A stretch of DNA of 64,000 nucleotides from positions 34,413,728 through 34,477,727 of the forward strand of contig OZ038435.1 in the NCBI GenBank assembly GCA_964036275.1, written 5' to 3'. Positions 25,501 through 37,388 of the stretch are shown piece after piece (within the stretch, counting starts at the first letter, position 1; each line of letters opens with the position of its first letter). Source of the stretch: Litoditis marina (lineage: Eukaryota > Nematoda > Chromadorea > Rhabditida > Rhabditidae). Position numbers and translations under genes: made by a program. Under the pieces are notes generated by a model. That model saw only the letters and a program-made list of their open reading frames with translations, was not told the DNA's origin and did not search any database.

Positions 25501-28500
25501 TTCGTTTTTTTAACCAGCTGATCGGGAAAATAGAAATGATCTCAGTTTTGGCGGAAAGCAAGTGAAGCTTGGTTTAGAGAGGTATTTTTTGCCAATTTAG
25601 GTTGTCGAGATTCGGCGAAGCCTTTAGTGAAAAATAAACGCACCACATTAGAGCCTGTTCTCCTTGTGTTTTTTCGTCTCATGTTTTGCAAAATGTGAGT
25701 GAAAGTAGTATAACGACGACCAACTTCCTCCGGATCGTTCATTGGAAACATTTCCATCACCTTTCCCCTGATTTCTTTGAGCTGAAAACAGGAATACATC
25801 TGTGGCCCTATTTTGTAAGGTAATAAAAAAACATAACTGACATAACCAGATAACTTCTTGAGCAAATATAGTATGTTTCCTAGTGCTAGAATCATTTTTT
25901 GGATAATTTTGATGATTTTCTAGTTTACAAGTAAATGTACAAAAAAGCTTTTCATTTTTCATTATTACTGCATCGTGTCGCCGAGAAATGGATAATAAAC
26001 CGTTTCAAACATACTTAATAGATGTAGAATAAATAATGATCTAATAACACAGAAAGAATAAATAGTTTCAAAAAAACTCAATAGATGTAGTAGAATAATG
26101 AATAATCTAACATCACAGACCTTATTGGGACAGAGAATTTCCTCGAGATTTGTCACGTGTTCTTCAAACACATAATCGATCAGATATCTGAAGAAGGTAT
26201 AAACATCCGACGTTTTTCCATTTCGAGTTCTTTGGATACGACTGAGTTCTTCCCCGATCTGCAATCAAATGTGAGGATGATACTCGAAATCAGACACCAG
26301 CAAAATGTCACTAATCGTTGAAAATGAACATGTTTTTTCATTACAAAATTATGTCCATTTTTTTAAATCTGAGAAAAGACCAAAATATCTCAGATTCTAT
26401 AGTAAGGGCGTCAGTTTTTTTTGGGTGAATACTACAACTAACCGGGTCACTGACTAACATGACCGTGCGGTTAGCAACCACCTTGGATGACTAACCAGGG
26501 CACTTCAGAAATTAACCAAATTGTAACCATTTCGTTAGCTAACCGTGTGAGTGGTTACTAATCTCAACATTCGTTACTAACCGACGCACCGGGAAATTGG
26601 TTACTAACCGACTAACAGTGACGGTGGTTAGTAACCTTGAAAGAGGTCAGTAACCAAAATAGGACTACTTCGCGGAACTGATTGTGTCCGCTGCGTATCG
26701 TCTACTAATCCAGTACAAACAAGCTGATGCGCAGTTTCAATCCGTAGATTACGGTAACAGTATCTCAATTTTTATCCCAAAATTCATTGTTTCATTTCAA
26801 CCGCCGCGACTGGTTGTCTCACTCACCCTTTTTATTTATTTAGTTTGTCAACCAGGTTAGCTATCAGGTTAGCTAACCGGAAGATCTAACCCAAGTTGGT
26901 TACCTTGGTTATATTGTTAGCGTGAGGCTTAGGCTTAGGCTAAGGACTGGTTAGCTATCATGTTGTTAGGGTTAAAGTGGTTATCTGATTAGCACCCGAT
27001 CTTCCGGTTACATAACTTGTTAACCTAAAATTTGGTTAGCGATTTGAGCGACCTGGTTAGTAACCGTCTCTCCGATTAACATGGTGAATCCGGTTAACGT
27101 GCGGTTACTAATCCGGTTACTATAAAGCTAACCAAAAAGTAGGTTAACAAAATTCAGGTTTGGTTAGCTATTAACCGGGTTAGTTGTGGAATTGGCCGTT
27201 TTTTTGTATATTTGACCTCACAATTGATAAAATTTTACTTTTTTTTTTGACCTCACAATTGATAAAATTTTACTTTTTTATCTTCTCTGAGAGATGAGCA
27301 ACACTCTTAAGGTATCTAAGTGTTCACGACCTACGCAATGAAATAGATAATTGAATAACAAACGAGCATCCTGCGCTTTTTGTATATACTCTAATAGAAC
27401 AACAAAGTACAAACAGCCGAGATGGTCATAAAGGGGTTAATTTAATTATAGAAATAGTTCTCAGGCGAAAGCGACAACAGCCTGTGAACCACTGAATATA
27501 GAAAAAAAAACTCACTTAGTTGTTTCTATATTAAATTACGATTACATCAAAAGTGGCGCGAATACAGTTGTCAATTTCAACTGACATTTTTCACAACAGA
27601 TCTATTTTCAGATGCAGATGTAATATATGAGAACCTGGTCCTAGTTTTGGGAAAATCTCTTTTCGCAGAGAACTAAACAAAAATTTACGTTTATAACAAT
27701 AATAAGGATCCAGAAGCTGACAGTTTTCTATTAATAACCAACCGCTTCTGAACTCGGCAATGCTCTTCCAACGACTGTAGGCTTCTCCATTTCTGACTTG
27801 GATTTACGACCTAAATATAATAATTATATATTGAAATCATAAAATAGAAGTAATAATTCACTTCGCTCTTCGCTGAAAATGTATGTAATTGTAACAATCG
27901 AGGTGTCCAAAATCCCAAGGAAACCTTACCTGTAACATAGAAAGCACGAAGTTTTAATAGAATTGATTGCGGCTACGCTGGCATGAACTACTGTACAATG
28001 ACAATTCAAAGTACCGTGAAACTAGTCACAGGCATGCGCTTAGAGCACGATGAGGTCGAGAGGGTTGAATTTTCTCTGGTAGGATCAAACAGTAAGTGCC
28101 CCTGCTCCCTCTTGATAATTCAATGAAAAATCATGAATAATTACCTGCGAAGCGTGGCTGAGCATCGGACTTTCTCTCAAGCTTGGGCAGCTTGGCCTCG
28201 ACATTCGAATTAATAGGTTGTGTATTCGACGCGGAAGCTTCGTTTATCTGCAAAGTTGTGGGTTGTCAATAAATTTCCTATAATAATCCCCCCGTACTTG
28301 TCCAATCCAACTATCATAACTATCATATCATAAGTGATTCTCGATTGCAGTTCTCGACCAAAATGTACAAGTCTGACCCACGACCTCATATCTAGCAATC
28401 TATCTTATCTCTAAACCTCAAGTTTCAAGTTTCAAATTTTATTCGTCACATCACAATGTTACACAGTGGTGGTCCTCAACTGATTACAAACCACCCCTTT

Positions 28501-31500
28501 AAATAAATATAGATGAGAGGGTATCAATAGGAGAAATACATCATATGCGTATCACAATAGTCGCCTGCAATCCTGCAAACTCGGTGAATAAATTATAACT
28601 GCAAACTCACGATATCCAATGCCTGACTAGATTGCTGGAAGCGAAGTAGACGCGGGGGCTTATCAACCTAGAACAATACACTAATAATATGGAAATATTC
28701 CTCACAAACCAAGCTTTTCTCTCGATTGAACAATTTAACTGCGTCAAATTCAAAAACATCAGTATGAGTCTGGCCAAAGGAAATCAATAAGCGTTTATGG
28801 GGAAATAAATAGAATATGCCAACACAACTCTAAACAAAACACTCACGCTATTTACAGAAGTGAACTGCAGCGAGAGGTCCGGGGGCAGAAAACTCACACT
28901 GCTGACAGTGGTGAAATCCAGAACAGTGTCTGGCTGCAAAATGTAGACTGAGTAGTAGTAATAAATAAGCATGATCTTGGAGAATAAATAGTCAAGTAGT
29001 CATCGAACACTACCAATCATTGACTTGAAAAGTGTAGAAAATAGTCGAAAACTCCCAACATTTGCTATGAACAGCGTAGCGTGGACACCGCCAGAACCGA
29101 GAAAAAGCATATACCCACCTCATCCTCAGTCTGCATATCCGTCGACAACGTATCAACGATATTCAATTTATTTCTAATAGAACTCCAGTCAGTCAAAAAT
29201 TTATTCCTTTCTGCATCTGTAAGTGAATGAAGTTTTGGCCAATTCTACAACTGACCTGGTTTTTAGGTAACCTAACCCTTTTTTGGTAACTTATTTTTGA
29301 GGTTACCTTGGTAGGTAATCTGAAAGTAACCTGAAACTAAAATCCGGTTACCGTTCCAACTACCGGTAAAAAACACATTTTGCGTCAGAAAAACAGGTAA
29401 CCGGTTTTTCATTTTAAGTTACCAACCGGTTACCCACTGAGGTAACCTGAAAAATAGGTTACCGGAAAAGGGTTAGGTTACCTAAAAACCCGGTTAGATA
29501 TAGAATTCACCTGAGGTTTTGTATATTATGCGATTTTCAATCGGACTCCTCAAAACTGACCACCGGCCGGCCACCAGCTTGAAAATCACTTTTATACTAG
29601 AAGTTGTAAAACTCCCCGGTAGGCAAATATGTGGTATGCTCCACAGGTTGAGCAAATCCACACGGGTGGACTTTGAGTCTTTTTTTAATATATTTAACTT
29701 ATTTACCGAATAGGCTTTCAAAAATGGTTATGATACAATTATTCCCTTCCTCTTCTCTTATTACTTATGAATACTGACAATTACGTACGTAAGTCTATAC
29801 CGCTTTATTCTAGCAACACAGCCGATTCTTCTACCAAACTAGAAAAAACGTACAACGTACAGCTATTTTGATATGGAAATTATCTGGTTTGGCGTATCTC
29901 ACTTAAAAATAATCAATCTCTGAACTCAGAAGTCACTTTCCTACCGCTCACGACTACAATTATTCCCCTCACTTACAATAATTAGTTCCTGAAGCCAAGC
30001 TATGCATTATCATTTCGGCTTCATTTCTGCTCTCGTGAATGGAGACAACCTGAACGAATAATATTACGAAGTGGAACGAAGAAGGACAAAAAGTCGTTCA
30101 TTTCAATTAATTCTTGCCATAATCTTCGTGAAAAGAAAAGTGAAGAATTTTCAAATCATGGACGATTTGAAATATCACATACACTATCGCGAGGACGGTT
30201 CAGTGTAGCCACGCGGCCACGGTTAGCCGAACGGACCAAACTACAAGCGAGAGAGTGAGAGACGTGGACGTCGTATCTGACACCCCTATTATTCTTCAAT
30301 TTCTCAACCGTACTCACAATCCACTTTTTTTCATGGCAGAATGATTTGAATAACTACTTCTATCGGTAAATGTGTCCAAACTGCACCAATAACCCCTGGT
30401 TGAAAAATGAAACGTCGACGTTAACACCAATCAGTACATTATAATAATATTTTGGTTTGGACATTAGGCTTAATACAAAATAGAGAATATTGAATGGTTA
30501 CCATGCTCTCAAATGAAGAATCCTGAACTTTAACCATCTTCTTCCGCCCAATGGTGACATTCTTGGTGGGTTCTAGCAAACAAAACTGATGCGGACTGTC
30601 TTCGTGTAGTACCGCAACAGAAAACTGAAACTGATAGGGTTCATAATAGAAACGAATAAATTTACATACTTTATCGAACAAACATTTAGCAAGAAAAATG
30701 CGGAACGTCCTCAATTTTTCTCGCTAAACCCACCAAAGTTTGTTTAGAACGGTACTAAACGATGTGATAACAAATAAATAAAACATACTAGGATATGTGA
30801 CCACTCGGGTGTACAGAGCGAGGGTACGAACATGCAAATTATATTTATCGATCAAGCCCTTATGTGACACAGAGTGTATTTAGTATTTATAGTTCGCACC
30901 TTCATGCCTTCACATCTGAACGTGAAATATTGGAGTATTACCGCAGCAAACTCATATTATACGTAAGAACGACAAATCTCATACAAGTCATCTTTCAGGC
31001 CTTTAGTGATCTTTGAATAATAAGTGAGTACCTTTTGTCACTTGATGTTGAACACTTCATTACAGTGCGAATTATAAACAATAACCCAATAACCAACAGC
31101 TTACCTTCTCAGGAAGAATGTTTGATGTATCGTCGTCGCGGTCAGTTTTCATTACGGCCGGACTACTATTACAAGCACGGTTACTTCCTGTAAAAACGAA
31201 TACGACCATTTCTCCCTTTTGAAAAATTAAAGAGTTTTGTTTTAATTGATAAATCGTGTACTTTTTGACTTATTGACCGCCTTGCCTTTCTGGTTTTCCG
31301 AACAATCCCACTTAGAAAAAACGGAAAAATACAAAACCGCTTCGCATACTGTACGCAAGCGGTTATTAACAACGGAGCAGACTTTCCCATGAAAATTATG
31401 CAAATTTCAACAAAAATTAAAGCGCTCAAACTACAGTCTATTTTTTCCGCGCGGGTCCGCAGGTCTGTCTGGGATGAGCTGGCCGCATTTTAATTGACAC

Positions 31501-32261
31501 GGTCGGCCGTTTTTCAACTGAGGGAAGAATTCAAAATTATTGGGGAGCGGTCTCACCGTGCACTCTGTCCTCCCCTGAGTGTGGTCATAACTGAATAGAG
31601 CAGCTGATTAAAACAGATGTACAGATGTATACGCAAAAGAGATTTCTTAATTCTTAATGAGCTCGATATTCACGTGCGCTCGATTATGTACACAATACAC
31701 TTCTGATCTATGTATGCTGCCAGATGTGATCGCTGAATTTGAAGAGCCGTGTGTCGCTCGTTGTCATTAAATACAAAAATGACTGCCTAAGTCCAACACA
31801 TCCCCAATCCTGAACACATCTCACGATTCCATATACGTGAGAGTTGAAGTTAATGTGAAACACTCTACAACGCCGATAGCTATCGGCGTTAGCACTAGAG
31901 GTAGAGCTGAATTAAATACACATACAAGTATGCCAGCGGCCTAACTAAGCTCAGCAGCACAAGAACATGAGCGTTTGACAAACGTCGACGAAAACTTCTT
32001 GCGGCAGTCGTTCTGGGAGAAAAAATTGGTGGTGTGTGGACTGAAAATACCAGCTAATAAAGAGAGTGTAACGCTTATTTTTTGAGATACTCCCAACTAT
32101 TCGCGTAATATATTAACTCGTTTAAAAGTACATAGTTTCGGCTGAATTTGCCCCGATCACCTATTTTCTACGAACTCACCTGCTTGTTCCTCACTTTGCG
32201 ATAATTCGGTCTTCACACCAACCGTCAGCGACAAATCATTAGGATTTTCGTCGTTGCTCAT
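22538..32261 (-). CDS. 18-exon gene, acidic nuclear-type protein, possibly BEN-like
   Basis: Exons are the complement of 32180-32261, 31105-31187, 30502-30624, 29977-30049, 29119-29216, 28847-28933, 28611-28667, 28145-28247, 27743-27810, 26121-26258, 25644-25781, 25148-25228, 24813-24886, 24409-24484, 24054-24173, 23489-23604, 23164-23263 and 22538-22651. Every junction keeps phase: 1731 nt, 576 residues plus TGA. The start ATG (32261-32259) follows a CAG acceptor, so a trans-splice leader or 5'UTR intron is likely. Residues 259-350 are the best-ordered part (VYTFFRYLIDYVFEEHV, KLKEIRGKVMEMFP, then HILQNMRRKNTRR), helical with a basic end. They vaguely resemble a BEN DNA-binding domain, a tentative reading. 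The rest is Ser/Asp/Glu-rich with Lys/Arg clusters. An AT-hook-like RRGRKPKYE lies near 531-539, and the tail has TITVDCSEDEE and EVVVVEE, patterns typical of SUMO-interacting motifs. Exon 6 has two in-frame donors. The role is unknown; a chromatin protein is the simplest guess. Confidence 0.8.
26424..27197. repeat. GGTTAGC-rich foldback element with TTAGGC repeats, copy 2
   Basis: Lies in intron 9 of the minus-strand gene. It begins GGTGAATACTACAACTAACC and ends GGGTTAGTTGTGGAATTGGCC (last 20 bases GGTTAGTTGTGGAATTGGCC), inverted. The interior is GGTTAG/CTAACC words, with GGCTTAGGCTTAGGC at 26926-26940, two nematode telomere hexamers. At 774 bp it is the longest member of the family. Confidence 0.75.
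27213..27283 (+). repeat. Two tandem units of about 36 bp
   Basis: TGACCTCACAATTGATAAAA followed by TTTTACTTTTT occurs twice in direct succession just downstream of the foldback element. Confidence 0.85.
29237..29511. repeat. GGTTACC/GGTAACC foldback element, copy 3
   Basis: Starts GGCCAATTCTACAACTGACC and ends CCGGTTAGATATAGAATTCACC (final 19 bases GTTAGATATAGAATTCACC). It is highly similar to copy 1 over its whole length and lies in intron 4 of the 18-exon gene. Confidence 0.8.
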
Positions 32262-32799
32262 TCTGTGGAACTTCTTCCGATCTGACACAATTAGTGATGG
32301 TGATTTTTTTAATACTCGGACAAAAGAAAAATACCTAAAAAAACTTCGGTAAGTCAAATCATATATACGATAAATTTCACAACATAAAATAAATACTAAT
32401 GTGATAAAATTTGACTTTGGATCTGGGATTCAAATTTTTGATGGTTCCCGCCGTTGTTGATATCCCTCCAGGACCACACAAGTTTTGCCTGATTTACCGT
32501 AATGAACGACGTTTATTTTTGTACTTTGGTGTTAATTTTTAGGATAGGTGTATTTTTTCTTTCTTTTATTGGATAGCGGCAAGTTGGAATGATAATGTAA
32601 AGGAGCCTGGGCCAATAATTGTCAGATTAGACACTTGCTAGAATTATGCTATGCATGTGATCTTTTATTACTCCCAACAAAATATCTTTCATACTTTCTC
32701 ATGTCATGAATTCTGAGTCCTGAGAAAGCATATTTTGAACACAATGATTCTCTAACCAATGTAATTTGCAGATCGTAGTATCTCGAAGTGCTCGATCGA
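32262..32799. promoter_or_regulatory. Shared divergent promoter region
   Basis: 538 bp between the start codons of the minus-strand 18-exon gene and the plus-strand HORMA gene, with no ORF of note. Both starts are preceded by acceptor-like sequences (TGTCAG on the minus strand about 19 bp before the ATG; TTTGCAG at 32766-32772 on the plus strand). This fits spliced leaders or 5'UTR introns. Co-regulation of the two genes is an inference. Confidence 0.5.
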
Positions 32800-35700
32800 A
32801 TGCCGCCCGCCGTCGTGCAACCAGTCAGTCTTCCTCCAGCAGCGAAGGCCGAGAGACGAACTGGGGTTAGTTTAGTAAGCAGAATCAAATTGCCGGTCAG
32901 AAATTTTATTCTCTGCAGATTTGACAAGCCACGTTTGCAACACTCAGCGTTGTCAGCGAATATGTCCAATATATAAATTTTCTTGTTAGAAATTTGCGAC
33001 TGACATTTCCAACTTTTCTTTTTTTGAAGAAGAATTGAAGACGTCGAGTTGCACTTGTAATTTTACAGAAAAAAACACGACCGAGAAATTCGTGTTGTCA
33101 TCGTCAACATTTATTTCCAACCAGCGCTGCACACTATTTTGTAAGACAGCGGGTTTTCTGTTGATTACTCTTGGGAGAAGTGGCTGGTATCGCCTTATCG
33201 AAGGAGCCATAAGGTTTTCCAAACCTTTTAATATGGAACAAGGTGTCGACTTCAAATTGATTAGTTTGAATTTGGTATACTTATTTCTCAGCTAGTGGTA
33301 TTGTTACAATCATTTACTATGTATGAGATATTATTATTTCATGTTTCAGTGGGGAAACACTTTTCCCGAAAGCGTCGATACTGTAGGAGAATCGAAAAAG
33401 TTCCTTGGACGATGTTTGTACCTCACGTTCGCCTCTATTCTTCACAGTCGTAAATTGATGCCAGCTCAATGCTTCAAAAAGAGAGTGGTCAAAGGTAGAT
33501 TTTTGGAGTCTGTCAAAATTCTATAGAATAATTTTTCCGATTTTTGACTGTTATAGATGTTTTTCGAAGTTTCCGGTATGGAGATTGTGCGTGTTCATGA
33601 ATTTCTTCAAAGTAAATGCGAAAGTTCCCTTGGGTAATAATGAATTATCTCATAAATCGAAACATTTTGTGAACCTTATGTGTGTCCTCTGATTCGAGTT
33701 CGAAGAGAAAGTTAAGGATCCCCTGTCAGATGTACTTCTTTTCTGGTTTTCGCGTTTTTGACTGATTTTTTTTAGATATCGTTTGCACGCATGTTATGAA
33801 TCTGGCCGAACCGCTTGGGGTACGCATGGCAAACAAATTCCGTGGAGCTCAGTTGGCCATGGATGAAGGATATTTGAAAGAGCTCATGATTGTTGTCAGC
33901 CGCAACGAAGATGATCACGATGATGCCCTTGAAGTGTTCACGTGGCAGATGTCCTACGCAGATGATGGCTCTTGCATGGCACAGTTCACAGAGTATGTTT
34001 TGGCATTTTGAATTTTATTGTTAGATGACAATGACTGTGATACGACTTCTACATTCTTATGTTCTAACTATTCTGAGAGTTAATAATATTGGCTCACTGC
34101 TTGTCCCGTTCATCTTTTCTTGTTGTTTAGACACGGGATCAAATTTTCTAACAGTATAAAAAGCATTTCCAACACGTATTCCAATGTTCATCACTGTTCA
34201 TTATACTGCATACTTTTCCATTCAGTGGTGATAAGAAGGTTCACGCATCTCTCCACTATCGCGGAATGGATCATGTGAAGTCGCAGACTCGTGCCCTGCT
34301 CGTTCTTGCAAGAAAACTCTGCCGTGAGCTTCTCGCTCCATTGCCAGAGGACGCTTTTGCCACGCTTCGAATAACCTATACTGATAGTGAGTTTATACTT
34401 TCAGTTTTGCAAGTTTTGGCTTCGCACATTCTCGGGGCCGAATTCGAAAAGGAAGAGAAAACCCAATTTATATATATTTATACACACTTTCATACTCCAG
34501 TAATGTGGTTTGCGTAGCTACAAACATTTGTAAAACTGATTGTTCTTTGCTTGTTCTGTCTTTTAAATTCATGAGGAAAAATGCAGTTTTCCGTTTTAGA
34601 ATAGGAAAACTGGTTACTTTCTTGTATAATAGTCGCACCTTACTGTAGTATACATGCGTTTGGCATACCCAAGTATTTGTAATAGTTGCCAGTTTACTGT
34701 CTTGAAAGCAGTGCGTGCTCATTATGGACGCAAGGTTTACCTTGTTCTTCTTTCACAGGTTGGTTTGTTTATAATTGAACTAAACATCTTTTCAGGTACT
34801 CCAAAGGGTTATCAGGCTGAGGGTTTCTACCGATCGGAAACTTTGTTCGATCTTGACCCTGACGCAAAGGAAGTTCATATTGGTGGCCTTGCAACTCCTT
34901 TCCACAAGTAAGCTGTTTTATATCACTGAATCACTGTCGATAATTTGGGGAAAGGATGTACTCATTGTGATCTCGTTTTACTGAGGTTACACTCAAACAT
35001 TTGCTTTGTTCAGTCAGACTCCCATATCTGTTTTTGGGTTAGGACTACCATATATATTTGTTTGGTTCGGACTTTCATATCTGTCAGCACTTATACATGC
35101 TTTCAGGTTTCACTTCTCTGTGAAAAGTATCTATATTGATGATGAATATACTGTTGGAGAGAGATTAAGAGAACATGATGGTCTGGATGACGCCTCGCTG
35201 AACAATTCTCTTAACAACTCTTTCGGTAGTGACAGCGGTGGAGAGAAAAATGACGCTGCTGCAGTGAGTGATCTTTTCCCATAATACCGTGATTCTGCGA
35301 TAATATTTGTTTAGATGTGAGGTCATTCCACCTACTCAGTGGCGAGGTTTGTATTACTTATTCGTCTATACAGTGTTTTTTACGTAGTATAATACGTAGT
35401 ACGTAGTGTAATATTAGGGTTGTTAATCGAGTTCAAAATTTCGAATTTTGAGAAAGTTCGACTCGACTCGAAAACTTTCGAGTTATTTCGAGTTTCACTT
35501 TAACAACCCTATATAATATGTTACAGAGTGAGGTGGCCATCCAAAAAGCTGTACCGGCGGGCGTTTCTTCGAACGACAAATCTGTCGTTGTAGACACTGG
35601 AAATTCAATCAGTAGTAAGTTCTTGTTTTCATTCATCGTAATTGATAAGTAGATATGATATGCAGTGATGAGCATGTTTCTCTCGAATTTTGGCTGATGT

Positions 35701-36544
35701 CGGTCTTCTCTTTCCGATACCGTACGCGTTAAGTGTTAATACTGACACCCATACCATTTAACAGGTCGTATGGAGACTCGTGGATCTTCTCCCGCTCCGC
35801 ACCTCTCTAGTTCTTCAATCACTCCCCCGCCAGAGCCTCGTTCGCGGCGCAGTGCTCGTGCTAAGAAGCGGGGATCAGATGTGTCTACTTCTGATGGTGC
35901 TACGCCTCCATCGACCAACATGGTTAGTTGTGATGGCCAACGCGCGCGTTACGCTTCATATTATCTTAGATAGCATGGACTGCGTGGGATGGCGGATGAT
36001 GCACATGTATTGCTCGTATTCTTGTTTTTTTTTCCTTAAAAAAAGTAAAGTGGGCGTTGTCGCAAAGTTTGGTGGGTGTGTTTGACTGGGCGAGATTGTC
36101 TGAATAGTGAGCTCTGTTTTCATCGATTATTTTTCATGTTCTCAACCCAAACTGTCAACTAAATATGTTCTTCTTGCTTTTATCAGTGCTCAATTGCATC
36201 ATTCTCGTCAAAGACTCGTTTTTCGATGCGTTTGGTTGTTTTGCGAGCTCAAGTGTTCCTATTTTTCTAAATATTTGTTTGCAGAGTACCCCCGTTGTCG
36301 CTAAGAAGTCTGCCGGTAGGACTACGAAGACTGATGTGGTAGGTCTAATAAAATCTATTATATTCGAGTGTTTTTAAAGTATTGATGAATACTATGATAA
36401 TGAATGAGGGAGTGTCATTTTCGCGAAATTCACGAAATTGTTTAGTATTAAATGTTCAATCTCCCATAGACTTTCGCATTGAATCTAGTTCATACCGATA
36501 TATTCCAGCTGACCCCGGGAAGCACTCCTCCTAGAGCGAACTGA
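32800..36544 (+). CDS. HORMA-domain meiotic chromosome-axis protein (HIM-3/HTP-1-like)
   Basis: Ten exons: 32800-32865, 33350-33494, 33776-33992, 34226-34386, 34796-34907, 35107-35263, 35527-35614, 35765-35922, 36285-36338 and 36509-36544. All phases fit; 397 residues. Residues from about 23 to 240 form a HORMA domain of the nematode type: WGNTFPESVDTVGESKKFLG, then FKKRVVKDIVCTHVMNLAEP, ALEVFTWQMSYADDG and FHFSVKSIYIDDEY. HORMA proteins of this group (HIM-3, HTP-1/2, HTP-3) build the meiotic chromosome axis and control pairing, synapsis and crossover repair by binding closure motifs. The tail (about 250-397) is low-complexity, Ser/Asn-rich then basic (RSRRSARAKKRGS), ending LTPGSTPPRAN; a closure motif could lie there but I cannot define one. 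At 397 residues it is longer than HIM-3 or HTP-1. The start ATG is the first in the exon after a CAG acceptor. Intron 6 holds a hAT-like MITE. Which paralogue it represents cannot be settled by eye. Confidence 0.92.
35415..35511. mobile_element. hAT-like MITE, TAGGGTTGTTAA ends
   Basis: 97 bp with 12-bp perfect terminal inverted repeats (TAGGGTTGTTAA / TTAACAACCCTA). The flanking 8-mers TGTAATAT and TATAATAT agree at 7 of 8 positions, as expected for an aged hAT-type target-site duplication. It lies in intron 6 of the HORMA gene. Confidence 0.8.
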
Positions 36545-36666
36545 TGTACGTCTGAATTTTATTTATATTACTTGTTAATGTTTCTTGTTACGTTTTACTC
36601 TTACTATTTTGAATCGTTTTTTTTTCTACTGGTTCCCTATTTCGTGGTATATCGGTGTATTTTGTG

Positions 36667-36672
36667 AATAAA
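36667..36672 (+). promoter_or_regulatory. Poly(A) signal AATAAA of the HORMA gene
   Basis: First AATAAA after the stop codon, 123 bp downstream and followed by T-rich sequence. Confidence 0.6.
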
Positions 36673-36924
36673 TATTTTCTCTTCCTCTTTTGTTTTTTTT
36701 TGTACGGTTGATTTTGTTCATCGTCTTTACTTGGATAATTTTCATGTCAGGTAACCTATCAGCCTAAAATCCGATTATGAATGTGTTTGGTGTTGTGCAA
36801 CATTAGAGGTACCAGCTACACATAAGCCTTAATTACCGCTCCACTGCGAAAGTATGCCCCCTCGACAACTACAGTTTCGTATATTGCTGTGTCTAATTGC
36901 TCGAAGCTGACGGGACGTTTGTGA

Positions 36925-37105
36925 ACAGTTGACCTTATTCTGTTACTGTTCAGTAAGTTACTTCTTAGCCACAGTTGACCTTATTCTGTGACTGTTCAGT
37001 AAGTTACTTCTTAGCCACAGTTGACCTTATTCTGTGACTGTTCAGTAAGTTACTCCTTAGCCACAGTTGCCCTTATTCTGTAACTTTAGCAAGTTACTTT
37101 TTAGC
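36925..37105 (+). repeat. 46-bp tandem repeat, about 3.7 units
   Basis: Units start at 36929, 36975, 37021 and 37067 (TTGACCTTATTCTG), each followed by ACTGTTCAGTAAGTTAC and TTAGCCACAG. The spacing is exactly 46 bp and the last unit is degenerate. It lies in the intergenic gap (36545-37388) between the HORMA gene and CWC25, which otherwise shows nothing. Confidence 0.95.
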
Positions 37106-37388
37106 CCTATTTTTTCGCCTCATTCCACTTCAGTCACAATTCTACTAGCTATAATAAATAGTACTATACAAATTTTACCCTTAATATTTGATTTTACCTT
37201 CTTATTTTTTTTGGGGAAACACGCTTTCTAGTCTGGGTTTTTCATGAACTGTTTGGATTGGATGTGATTTAATTCACTTCCACTCATTATTAAAATGTGG
37301 CTAGTTGATACGATATTCGAGATATATGCATGCTATTGAACCCTCATTATAATATATAAAAACTATGTCCCCTATTCCAGCATAAAAA

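Noticed and set aside
33035..33295. 86-codon ORF in HORMA intron 1
   Set aside because: Exon 1 and exon 2 already join in phase 0 and resume the conserved WGNTFPES start; this ORF is not bounded by matching splice sites.
36925..37105. CRISPR-like array
   Set aside because: Units are contiguous with no variable spacers and the genome is eukaryotic; it is a minisatellite.
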